Part shown: positions 1 to 5,034 of the stretch, piece after piece
How positions within the stretch are numbered: the first letter of the stretch is position 1
How the letters are laid out: each line of letters opens with the position of its first letter
DNA from: Acidimicrobiaceae bacterium
GTDB taxonomy: Bacteria; Actinomycetota; Acidimicrobiia; Acidimicrobiales; RAAP-2
Length of the DNA: 5,034 bases
Assembly: GCA_003157945.1 (NCBI GenBank)
Contig: PMFY01000407.1
Span: 513-5,546 of the forward strand
Direction of reading: 5' to 3'
Program-made: the position numbers and the translations under genes
Notes under the pieces: generated by a model
What the model was told of the DNA's origin: nothing
The model's database searches: none
What the model saw: the letters and a program-made list of their open reading frames with translations, nothing else

Positions 1-813
1 GAGCGCGCGGTCCTGCTCGACGCAATGACCCAGGGCATCAGCATCGTCAACGGCCTCCACGAGTTCCTGAACGAGGATCCGGAGTTCGCCGCGGCGGCAC
101 TCGCCAACGGCGTGACCATCCTCGACGTGCGCCGGCCCCGCGCCAAGAAGGACCTCCGCATGTTCAGTGGCCGGATCGAGGAGGTCACGTGCCCCCGGAT
201 CGCCGTACTCGGCACCGACGGCGCCATCGGGAAGCGCACCACGGCCACGATCCTGACCCAGGCGCTCAATCAGCGGGGTATCTCGGCGGTGCTGGTCGGC
301 ACGGGACAGACCGGCATCATCCAGGGTGCCCGGTACGGTGTGGCGCTCGACGCCGTCCCCTGCCAGTTCTGCTCGGGGGAGATGGAGGCGGCGGTCGTCG
401 AGGCGTTCGAGGGGGAGCACCCGGACGTCATCGTGATCGAGGGGCAGGGTGCCCTCAGTCACCCGGCCTACCTGAGCTCGACCTTCATCCTCCGGGGGAG
501 TCGGCCGGACGCCGTCATCCTCCAGCACGCGCCGGCGCGGCGGAAGCTCGGTGACTTCGCCGACGTGCCGACCCCGGACCCGAAGAGTGAGATCAATCTG
601 ATCGAGACCTTCGCCGACACCCGCGTCATCGGCCTCACCATCAACCACGAGAACATGAGTGACGCCGAGGTCACCGCGGCCATCATCCGGTACGAGCTCG
701 AGCTCGGCATCCCGGCGACCGATGCGCTCACCCGGTCCACGGACCGGCTGGTCGAGATGGTCGTGCACGCGTTTCCCGAGCTCGGACAGGAGCCGGTCGC
801 CCGGGCGTCGTGA
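1..813 (+). CDS. DUF1611 / DgcN-like P-loop protein, 5' end cut by window
   Basis: The frame is already open at base 1. The eight residues before the first ATG at 25 (ERAVLLDA) fit the family, and members are usually about 330-350 residues, so the true start lies upstream and about 270 residues are visible. Counting from ATG 25, GISIVNGLHEFL (4-15) and DVRRP (34-38) are family signatures. GTDGAIGKRTT (63-73) is a P-loop, GTGQTGII (92-99) follows, and IEGQGALSHPAY (138-149) is the conserved GQG-HP motif. Together these identify DUF1611. A characterised member, DgcN, acetylates D-glutamate using acetyl-CoA before racemisation; the exact substrate here is inferred, not visible. The protein should be cytoplasmic, with no signal or membrane segment. 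CQFC (113-116) occupies a position where relatives usually carry an acidic-aromatic pair, a minor oddity. The stop overlaps the start of the next gene by 4 nt, so the two are co-translated. Family assignment is firm; the acetyltransferase role is moderate. Confidence 0.9.
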   Translation, partial: ERAVLLDAMTQGISIVNGLHEFLNEDPEFAAAALANGVTILDVRRPRAKKDLRMFSGRIEEVTCPRIAVLGTDGAIGKRTTATILTQALNQRGISAVLVGTGQTGIIQGARYGVALDAVPCQFCSGEMEAAVVEAFEGEHPDVIVIEGQGALSHPAYLSSTFILRGSRPDAVILQHAPARRKLGDFADVPTPDPKSEINLIETFADTRVIGLTINHENMSDAEVTAAIIRYELELGIPATDALTRSTDRLVEMVVHAFPELGQEPVARAS

Positions 814-1910
814 CCGCGCCGAGGCTGGAGTTCCGCCTCGACCGCATCGGCTACAACGCCCGAGCCCTGGTCGATCGGCTGGGCCTCATCGGCATCCGGG
901 TCTGCGGGGTGACGAAGGCGACGCTCGGCTCGCCGGAGGTCGCACGCGAGCTCCTCGCCGCCGGCGTGGAGTCGTTGGGCGAGTCGCGTGTGGAGAATGT
1001 CGAGTGCCTCCGGCAGGCCGGGATCTCCGCGCCGATCATGCTGATCCGGTCGCCCATGATCAGTCAGGTCGATCGCGTGGTGGCGGGCACCGAGCTCAGC
1101 CTCAACAGCGAACTGACCGTCATCGCACGGCTGGCGGAGTCGGCGCGTCGGCAACGGAGGCCCCACGGCATCGTCCTCATGGTCGAGCTCGGCGACCGGC
1201 GCGAGGGCATCATGCCGGTCGACCTCCTGGAGACCGTCCAGCAGGTGCTGCGGCTCCCCGGCGTCGTGTTCCGGGGCATCGGCACCAATCTGGCCTGTCA
1301 GAACGGCGTCATCCCGGGCGTCCCGAACATGGCGGAGCTCTCGGACCTGGCGACGTCGGTCGAGTCGACGTTCGGGCTCGAGCTCGACATCGTGTCCGGC
1401 GGCAACTCGGCGAACCTTCCGTGGGCGCTCGAGCCGGGGGTCGACGTCGGGCGCGTCGACCACCTCCGCCTCGGCGAGTCGGTGCTGCTCGGACGGGAGC
1501 CGGTCGGCAGCACCGTGATCGAGGGCCTGCACGCCGACGCGGTCGCCGTCGTCGGTGAGGTGATCGAGTCGAAGGCCAAGCCCTCCGGGGCGTGGGGGGC
1601 GCGGGGACGGACCGCATTCGGCCACGTCGTCGACCTCCGGCCCGATGTGGCCGGCGGGAGTCGGGTGATCGTCGCGCTCGGGCGCCAGGACGTCGACACC
1701 GGCGGCATCGTCGCCCCGGACGGCTTCGACCTGCTGGGGGCCAGCAGCGACCACCTCGTCCTGTCCTGCACGGGTGACGTGCCGCGTCCCGGGGCGGAAC
1801 TCCGGTTCGGGGTCGACTACAGCGCCCTGATGCGGGCGGCCGCCTCACCGTTCGTCAGTCGGAGGTACGTGGGGCGGAGTACGGCCGGCACGGTGGTCGC
1901 CCGACGGTAG
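810..1910 (+). CDS. Alanine/ornithine racemase-family PLP enzyme (fold type III)
   Basis: This 366-residue protein has the N-terminal TIM-barrel fold of alanine racemases and resembles the ornithine racemase (Orr) branch. VCGVTKA (31-37) carries K36, the likely PLP Schiff-base lysine. GESRVENV (57-64), IGTNLACQNGVIPG (157-170), SGGNSANL (196-203) and LRLGESVLLG (219-228) are the conserved phosphate-binding and barrel motifs of that branch. Residues about 240-366 form the C-terminal beta region. The length is normal for the family. The start is a GTG at 810 that overlaps the preceding TGA (GTGA). The nearest purine-rich stretch, AGGAG at 788-792, is 17 nt away, so translational coupling is the likely initiation route. 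Predicted role: interconversion of L- and D-forms of an amino acid, possibly ornithine, alanine or an N-acylated substrate made by the upstream DUF1611 protein. The substrate cannot be read from sequence. Cytoplasmic. Confidence 0.88.
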   Translation: MTAPRLEFRLDRIGYNARALVDRLGLIGIRVCGVTKATLGSPEVARELLAAGVESLGESRVENVECLRQAGISAPIMLIRSPMISQVDRVVAGTELSLNSELTVIARLAESARRQRRPHGIVLMVELGDRREGIMPVDLLETVQQVLRLPGVVFRGIGTNLACQNGVIPGVPNMAELSDLATSVESTFGLELDIVSGGNSANLPWALEPGVDVGRVDHLRLGESVLLGREPVGSTVIEGLHADAVAVVGEVIESKAKPSGAWGARGRTAFGHVVDLRPDVAGGSRVIVALGRQDVDTGGIVAPDGFDLLGASSDHLVLSCTGDVPRPGAELRFGVDYSALMRAAASPFVSRRYVGRSTAGTVVARR

Positions 1911-1924
1911 GAGCCACCCGGGGA

Positions 1925-1943
1925 GCCGGTGCGGTGCGCCGGT
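1925..1943 (+). terminator. Possible hairpin terminator between convergent genes
   Basis: GCCGGTGC (1925-1932), loop GGT, GCGCCGGT (1936-1943) folds into an 8-bp stem with two G-U wobbles in the plus-strand RNA. It lies 14 nt after the racemase stop and touches the stop of the convergent WYL gene. No U-tract follows, as is common in high-GC genomes. In minus-strand RNA the wobbles become A-C mismatches, so it would act mainly on the racemase transcript. Confidence 0.35.
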
Positions 1944-2944
1944 CAGACGCGCGGCGTGCCACCACGTGCGCCCGGCGCCGGGTACCGCTCCACGCATCGG
2001 CCGAACCGGCCGATCCACTCGCGGGCCCTCTCGACCACCTCGGGCGGGTGCACCACCTCGAACTCCGCGTCCACCGAGCCGAGGGTCAGCAACACCCAGT
2101 CCGGCGAGTCGGCGGTCATGCGCAGCCGGCACCGGCTGTCGTCGACGGCCTCCACCGTGGCCCACCGTCCGATGCGGGACCGGACCACGAATGCCTCGGC
2201 ATGGACCACCGCCTCCACGTCGAGCCTGGCGGGAAGCGAGTCCAGGCCGGCCCGGACGAACTCGGCGGCGTCGTCGGCCGGCAACTCGCGGGGGAGGAAG
2301 ACCGCACCCGTGGTGCGAGGTCCCGACAGCCGGTCCAGCCGGAAGCTCCGCCAGTCGGATCGGAGCATGTCCCAGGCCACCAGGTACCAGCGCCGACCGA
2401 GCAACACGAGTCGGTGGGGCTCGACGCGGCGTTCGCTCCGCGTGCCGTCGCGTGCGGTGTACCCGAACTCCAGGCGGACCGTGTCCCGGCAGGCCTGGGC
2501 GATGGCGGTGAGCTCGTCGGGGTCGACACGCGTGTCCGGGCCGCTCCACGGCGCGGCCACGGTCATGGTCGCCAGAGTGTCGATGCGACGGCGCAGGCGT
2601 GCGGGCATCACCTGCACGACCTTGGCGAGCGCGCGCACCGAGGACTCCTCGATCCCGGCGACACCCCCGCCCTGGATGGCGGACTGCAGGCCCACGCCGA
2701 GGGCCACCGCCTCCTCGTCGTCGAGGACGAGTGGCGGCAGCACCGCCCCGACGGCCAGCTGGTACCCACCGGCGACGCCCCGCTGCGCCTCGACCGGATA
2801 CCCGAGGGCGCGCAGGCGGTCGACGTCACGGCGCAACGTCCGTGCCGACACCCCGAGGCGCCCGGCGAGCTCGGTTCCCGGCCAGTAGCGACGCGTCTGC
2901 AGGAGAGCGAGTAGCCGCAGTGTCCGCGAGCTCGTGTTGGCCAT
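1943..2944 (-). CDS. YafY-type HTH and WYL-domain transcriptional regulator
   Basis: This 333-residue DNA-binding regulator shows the standard domain order. An N-terminal helix-turn-helix of the HTH_11/DeoR-like type (about 6-55) includes SARTLRRDVDRLRALGYPV (33-51), followed by GVAGGYQL (56-63). A linker leads to the WYL domain (about 140-215), with RRWYLVAWD (184-192) and SFRLDRL (200-206); these carry the name-giving Trp-Tyr-Leu and the conserved basic ligand-contact residues. A C-terminal WCX-like extension occupies about 240-315. WYL domains sense small ligands or nucleic acids; the ligand here is unknown. The ATG at 2944 places the HTH at the usual distance from the N-terminus. Only AGGA directly abuts it, and a -10-like GATACT sits 6 nt upstream, so a leaderless mRNA is plausible. 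It is divergent from the DinB gene across a spacer with several inverted repeats, the common arrangement in which such regulators control themselves and the neighbour. No signal peptide. Confidence 0.92.
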   Translation of the reverse strand: MANTSSRTLRLLALLQTRRYWPGTELAGRLGVSARTLRRDVDRLRALGYPVEAQRGVAGGYQLAVGAVLPPLVLDDEEAVALGVGLQSAIQGGGVAGIEESSVRALAKVVQVMPARLRRRIDTLATMTVAAPWSGPDTRVDPDELTAIAQACRDTVRLEFGYTARDGTRSERRVEPHRLVLLGRRWYLVAWDMLRSDWRSFRLDRLSGPRTTGAVFLPRELPADDAAEFVRAGLDSLPARLDVEAVVHAEAFVVRSRIGRWATVEAVDDSRCRLRMTADSPDWVLLTLGSVDAEFEVVHPPEVVERAREWIGRFGRCVERYPAPGARGGTPRV

Positions 2945-2945
2945 T

Positions 2946-2968
2946 CCTCAAGTATCCCCCTATTGAGG
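2946..2968. promoter_or_regulatory. Candidate operator: CCTCAA-N11-TTGAGG inverted repeat
   Basis: Perfect 6-nt arms at 2946-2951 and 2963-2968 are separated by 11 nt, so the arm starts are 17 nt apart, under two helical turns. The repeat covers the presumed regulator -10 and lies just outside the regulator's start codon. It would suit autorepression by a dimeric WYL protein; binding is inferred from position only. Confidence 0.4.
2951..2956 (-). promoter_or_regulatory. Candidate -10 box of the WYL regulator gene
   Basis: On the minus strand GATACT matches 4 of 6 bases of TATAAT and ends 6 nt before the ATG at 2944. Transcription would then begin at or next to the start codon, consistent with a leaderless mRNA. 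No convincing -35 was found 17-18 nt upstream. The box lies inside the inverted repeat at 2946-2968. Confidence 0.35.
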
Positions 2969-2981
2969 TCAATAACTGACC
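2967..2981. promoter_or_regulatory. Candidate operator: GGTCA-N5-TGACC inverted repeat
   Basis: GGTCA (2967-2971) and TGACC (2977-2981) are perfect 5-nt arms around ATAAC, and one further central base pair also matches. A weaker overlapping partner, GACC (2978-2981) N6 GGTC (2988-2991), re-uses the right arm. These sites lie near the -35 region of the DinB promoter candidate and upstream of the regulator promoter, so one bound protein could affect both directions. Confidence 0.42.
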
Positions 2982-2992
2982 GTTAAGGGTCC

Positions 2993-2998
2993 TACGGT
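2993..2998 (+). promoter_or_regulatory. Candidate -10 box of the DinB gene
   Basis: TACGGT fits the TAnnnT consensus of actinobacterial -10 elements. It would start transcription near 3005, giving a leader of about 25 nt that includes the Shine-Dalgarno sequence. No good -35 is present, which would fit an activated promoter, but the match is short and could be chance. Confidence 0.3.
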
Positions 2999-3029
2999 GA
3001 GCCGGACAACGACAGGAACGGAGACCACC

Positions 3030-3551
3030 ATGCAGACGGAGCTCACGAATACGGACACCCGGGAGCGGGCCGACCTCCTGGAGACCCTGGTGAAGCACCG
3101 GGGGCTCCTCCGCCAGACGGTCCGTGGGCTGACCGACGAACAGGCCGGCCTGCGCCCGACGGCCAGCCGACTCTGCCTGGGGGGCATCCTGCGGCACGTC
3201 GCGCGCACGGAGGCGGGCTGGGTCGACTTCATCCTCGAAGGTCCGACCGCCATCGGACCGGCCGACGAGGCGGCCTATGCGGCGCACCTGGCCAGTTTCG
3301 AGATGGGCGGCGCCGGAGTGGCCGCACTGCTGTCCGCCTACGAGGACACGGCCCGACGCACCGAGGAGGTGGTGGCCTCACTGCCGACGCTCGATGCGTC
3401 CCACCCCCTACCCGAGGCGCCGTGGTTCGAGCCCGGCGCCCGCTGGTCCGCCCGCCGCGTGCTGCTGCACCTCATCGCCGAGACGGCCCAGCACGCCGGG
3501 CATGCCGACATCATCCGCGAGACCATCGACGGATCGAAGACCATGGGGTGA
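3030..3551 (+). CDS. DinB/DUF664 family protein, mycothiol-transferase-like
   Basis: This 173-residue protein is of the DinB four-helix metalloenzyme superfamily, DUF664 branch. ERADLLETLVKHRGLLRQTVRGLTDEQAGLRPTAS (12-46) is the typical first helix pair. LGGILRHVARTEAGWVDFIL (50-69) contains candidate metal ligand H57. WSARRVLLHLIAETAQHAGHADIIRETIDG (139-168) is the family hallmark and supplies H147, H155 and H158. Some actinobacterial DinB proteins are mycothiol-dependent S-transferases; by homology this may be a detoxifying thiol transferase, but the substrate is unknown. The ATG at 3030 is chosen because GGAG (3020-3023) lies 6 nt upstream. An in-frame GTG at 2997 would add 11 low-complexity residues, has no ribosome site and overlaps the promoter candidate. 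It is divergent from the WYL regulator, which probably controls it. Two hairpins follow its stop. Cytoplasmic, with no truncation. Confidence 0.9.
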   Translation: MQTELTNTDTRERADLLETLVKHRGLLRQTVRGLTDEQAGLRPTASRLCLGGILRHVARTEAGWVDFILEGPTAIGPADEAAYAAHLASFEMGGAGVAALLSAYEDTARRTEEVVASLPTLDASHPLPEAPWFEPGARWSARRVLLHLIAETAQHAGHADIIRETIDGSKTMG

Positions 3552-3552
3552 G

Positions 3553-3566
3553 CCCACCCGCGTGGG
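3553..3566 (+). terminator. Short hairpin directly after the DinB stop
   Basis: CCCAC (3553-3557), loop CCGC, GTGGG (3562-3566) forms a 5-bp stem one base after the stop codon. It is followed by the stronger hairpin at 3572-3595 and may assist it. Weak on its own. Confidence 0.3.
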
Positions 3567-3571
3567 ACGTT

Positions 3572-3595
3572 GCTCCGGCCGCGGTGGGCCGGAGC
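3572..3595 (+). terminator. Likely intrinsic terminator of the DinB gene
   Basis: GCTCCGGCC (3572-3580) and GGCCGGAGC (3587-3595) form a perfect 9-bp GC-rich stem around a 6-nt loop, 20 nt after the DinB stop. The 3' side is GGCGT, with no U-tract, so it is an I-shaped high-GC type terminator rather than the classical form. Confidence 0.6.
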
Positions 3596-3633
3596 GGCGT
3601 GGACGGGCCATCCGTCGATCGGCGAAGGCCCAC

Positions 3634-3642
3634 TGGTACCGT
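3634..3642 (+). promoter_or_regulatory. Candidate extended -10 promoter of the Ig-like gene
   Basis: TGG-TACCGT fits TGn-TAnnnT, an extended -10 that can work without a strong -35, and no good -35 is visible. Transcription would begin near 3648-3650, about 40 nt before the ATG at 3690. It lies downstream of the DinB terminator, consistent with a separate transcription unit. Confidence 0.38.
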
Positions 3643-3676
3643 GAACGCGGCAACCCCCATTGACATTCGATCCGGC

Positions 3677-3684
3677 GAGGTGAT
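3677..3684 (+). promoter_or_regulatory. Ribosome binding site fixing the start at 3690
   Basis: GAGGTGAT is complementary to the 3' end of 16S rRNA over 8 bases and lies 5 nt before the ATG at 3690. This supports a real gene in this frame, and it supports 3690 over the out-of-frame ATG at 3683. Confidence 0.75.
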
Positions 3685-3689
3685 GTGCG

Positions 3690-5034
3690 ATGTCAGGTAG
3701 GAGGCGGCGTTCCGAGGGGTGGGTCCGGGCGGCGGTCACCGGGGCGGTGGTGACCGCGGCGCTCGTGGCCTGGAGTCCCACGGTGGGTGCGGAGCCGGGA
3801 CCGGGGTCGGTCACGGTGACGGTCGGGGCTTCGGCCGATCCGTCGCAGTTCGGCCTCGACGTGACCTACACCGCGGTCGTGGTCACGTCCGACGGTGGGA
3901 ACCTCGCCCCGTTCGACACGATCTGGTTCGAGGACGACGGGGGGAACATCAACGGCTGCAGCGCGCAGTCGCTGACGCCCACCGTGACACCCGGCACCTT
4001 CACCGCGACCTGTGACCAGTCGGGCAGCGACCTCTCCGTCGGAACCCATGCGATCTCGGCGGTGTTCGGCGGCGACGGCACCTACGGACCGGCGAACGGA
4101 TCGATGAGCGAGGAGATCGACCCCGGGGCCACCACCACCATGATCGACTTCCCGGCCCCCGGGGCGTCCCTGCCCTACGGCGACGAGAACCAGAACTCGT
4201 TCAACGTGACGGTCGCCGCGGCGTCCGGCGTCGACCAGGACCCATCCGGCAACGTCACCTTCTACTCGGGCGTGCCGGACCCCAGTACCTACCTCTGCTC
4301 GACGGGGCTCGGTGGTTCCGGCAACGGGCAGTCGAACGGGAGCTGCTACCTCAACTCCGCCCCGATGGATGCCGGGACGTATCAGCTGACCGCCGTGTAC
4401 TCCGGTGACGGCAACTTCGCCGGCTCGACGGCCACCCAGGCGCTGACCATCGACCAGGACCAGTTGCGCGAGCTGCTTGGCGAGGCCGATCTGCGCGAGT
4501 TGCTTGACGCCGATGCGATTGCAGAGGTGGAAGAAATTGCGCAGTGCCTGGCAGAGAGTTATCGCGCGCGGTCGGCGGATGGAATTCACGATTTGTGTTT
4601 GCGGCTGGGAGATCTTTCGCGAGATGAGTTGGCTCGGCGTGTGACTTCGAGTGAATTGTTGCCTCATGTGGACCGGCTGATTCGCTCGCGGCGATTGCTG
4701 GAGCTGCGCATTGCCGGCGAGAAGCGGCTGATTGCGGCTGAAGATGCAGCGCGGTATCGCGATGGATTGGGGATTCCGTTGCCGCCGGGGCTGGCCGCGG
4801 CGCTGCTGGAGCCTGTGGCGCAGCCGGTGCTGGAGCTGGTGCGGCGGTTTGCGCGCACGCATGGGCCGTTTACGCTGCGCGAGGCCGCGGACCGTTTTGC
4901 CCTGGATTCCGATTCGGTGGAGACTGCGCTGCGCCATCTTGCTCATGAGGGCCGCGTGCTCGAGGGTGGTTTCCGTCCCGGCGGCCTCCACCGCGAGTGG
5001 TGCGACGCCGAAATCCTGCGCCAGATTCGCCGCA
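3690..5034 (+). CDS. Secreted Ig-like repeat protein, running in frame into Lhr sequence
   Basis: The frame is open for 448 codons, with no stop before the window end. Residues 3-7 are basic (GRRRR), and about 13-34 form a hydrophobic stretch ending near VGA-EP, so a Sec signal peptide with cleavage around 34 is likely. Two bacterial Ig-like domains of the Big_3 type follow. The first (about 40-146) contains GTHAISAVFGGDGTYGPANGS. The second (about 147-255) contains PSGNVTFYSG and AGTYQLTAVYSGDGNFAGST. Each domain holds a cysteine pair (90 and 108; 203 and 219), possibly disulfides. Such repeats occur in cell-surface or adhesin-like proteins; the function of this one is unknown. After TIDQDQ (253-258), where another Ig repeat would be expected, the sequence becomes the Lhr helicase C-terminal region. 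I regard only about 3690-4460 as this gene, 3'-truncated by a chimeric join. The start is set by the strong ribosome site. Many G/C-ending codons match the genes upstream. Confidence 0.8.
   Translation, partial: MSGRRRRSEGWVRAAVTGAVVTAALVAWSPTVGAEPGPGSVTVTVGASADPSQFGLDVTYTAVVVTSDGGNLAPFDTIWFEDDGGNINGCSAQSLTPTVTPGTFTATCDQSGSDLSVGTHAISAVFGGDGTYGPANGSMSEEIDPGATTTMIDFPAPGASLPYGDENQNSFNVTVAAASGVDQDPSGNVTFYSGVPDPSTYLCSTGLGGSGNGQSNGSCYLNSAPMDAGTYQLTAVYSGDGNFAGSTATQALTIDQDQLRELLGEADLRELLDADAIAEVEEIAQCLAESYRARSADGIHDLCLRLGDLSRDELARRVTSSELLPHVDRLIRSRRLLELRIAGEKRLIAAEDAARYRDGLGIPLPPGLAAALLEPVAQPVLELVRRFARTHGPFTLREAADRFALDSDSVETALRHLAHEGRVLEGGFRPGGLHREWCDAEILRQIRR
4452..4466. other. Probable chimeric junction between two genomes
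   Basis: The Ig-like domain ends on its last beta strand (ALTID) and the Lhr match begins at about QLRELL. The break therefore falls within about 15 nt, around the repeated GACCAG/GACCAG bases at 4452-4463, which could have served as short shared sequence. Third-codon-position composition changes at the same place. No insertion-sequence end, attachment-site repeat or tRNA is present to suggest a natural insertion. Confidence 0.75.
4461..5034 (+). CDS. lhr: Lhr-type ATP-dependent helicase, C-terminal fragment (both ends missing)
   Basis: About 190 residues match the post-helicase region of large Lhr proteins (about 1500 residues). Lhr is a 3'-5' DNA translocase linked to DNA repair, whose C-terminal half holds tandem winged-helix (AlkZ/HTH_42-like) modules. 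Visible in order, numbered in the fused frame: LRELLGEADLRELLDADAIAEVEE (259-282); SADGIHDLCLRLGDLSRDELARRV (about 295-318); an AEDAARYRDGLGIPLPPG stretch; LEPVAQPVLELVRRFARTHGPFTLREAADRF, a winged-helix module; then GRVLEGGFRPGGLHREWCDAEILRQIRR, the strongest Lhr signature, running off the window edge. The ATPase core (motifs I-VI) is absent and would lie upstream in a true gene. No start codon or ribosome site precedes this part. Codon use differs sharply from everything before it: 27 of 60 codons at 4500-4679 end in A or T. Family assignment is very secure; being a genuine part of the Ig-like gene is unlikely. Confidence 0.88.

Noticed and set aside
468..1754. Minus-strand open frame of 428 codons across the DUF1611 and racemase genes
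   Set aside because: It lies antisense to two strongly conserved gene families, crosses both of them, and its composition is typical of an antisense reading in high-GC DNA.
1934..2914. Plus-strand open frames opposite the WYL regulator
   Set aside because: The minus strand carries the HTH and WYL motifs over the whole span; the plus frames show no family features.
2997..3029. GTG at 2997 as an upstream start for the DinB gene
   Set aside because: It has no ribosome site, overlaps the promoter candidate and adds low-complexity residues (SRTTTGTETT) outside the family's domain.
3525..3619. 10-nt inverted repeat ATCGACGGAT / ATCCGTCGAT flanking the DinB terminator
   Set aside because: One arm is coding sequence within the conserved TIDG motif of DinB and the arms are 75 nt apart; chance is sufficient.
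3660..3665. Perfect TTGACA -35 hexamer before the Ig-like gene
   Set aside because: At 17-18 nt spacing the -10 would fall on the ribosome site and start codon, with no TAnnnT match there. The TGG-TACCGT at 3634-3642 is a better candidate.
4465..4506. 15-nt near-perfect direct repeat (TGCGCGAG-TGCTTG, one mismatch, 27 nt apart) beside the junction
   Set aside because: It encodes LRELL twice in LRELLGEADLRELLD, which is plausible native Lhr sequence, so it is better explained by protein sequence than by target-site duplication or recombination.
3693..4991. Long minus-strand open frame of 432 codons opposite the Ig-like/Lhr frame
   Set aside because: It is the low-stop antisense shadow of the plus-strand frame. 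It has Arg/His/Gly-rich composition and no recognisable domain, and the plus frame carries clear Ig-like and Lhr motifs on both sides of the junction.

Overview
The window reads as two unequal pieces. Positions 1 to about 4460 are very GC-rich, and nearly every codon ends in G or C. They look like one high-GC bacterial genome, most likely an actinobacterium. The grounds are composition, TAnnnT-type -10 elements, a mycothiol-transferase-like DinB protein and a secreted protein with bacterial Ig-like repeats; the lineage (possibly Acidimicrobiia-like) is inference. From about 4461 to the end, codon use becomes much less GC-biased and the protein becomes the C-terminal part of the large DNA helicase Lhr. 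That part looks acidobacterial in style, which is a weak inference.

Layout. 1-813 (+): a DUF1611/DgcN-like P-loop protein whose start lies before the window. 810-1910 (+): a fold-type III PLP-dependent racemase of the alanine/ornithine racemase group, overlapping the first gene by 4 nt (GTGA). The two form a translationally coupled pair, probably for D-amino-acid or N-acyl-amino-acid turnover. A small hairpin at 1925-1943 separates them from a convergent gene at 1943-2944 (-), a YafY-type HTH/WYL regulator. The regulator is divergent from a DinB/DUF664 protein at 3030-3551 (+). Their 85-nt shared spacer carries three overlapping inverted repeats and a candidate -10 on each strand. This suggests that the regulator controls both itself and the DinB gene. 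Two hairpins follow the DinB gene.

The last open frame starts at 3690, behind an excellent Shine-Dalgarno sequence, and stays open to the window edge. It encodes a signal peptide or anchor and two Ig-like domains (residues about 40-255). At DQDQ (about 255-258) it changes abruptly, in frame, into the Lhr C-terminal winged-helix region (about 259-448). A secreted adhesin-like repeat protein joined to the tail of a cytoplasmic DNA-repair helicase, with a codon-usage break at the same point, is best explained as a chimeric join (assembly or library artefact). Recent recombination is less likely. I found no convincing new system. The most useful observations are this junction, the DUF1611-racemase pair and the WYL/DinB control region. 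No RNA genes, CRISPR arrays or insertion sequences were seen.
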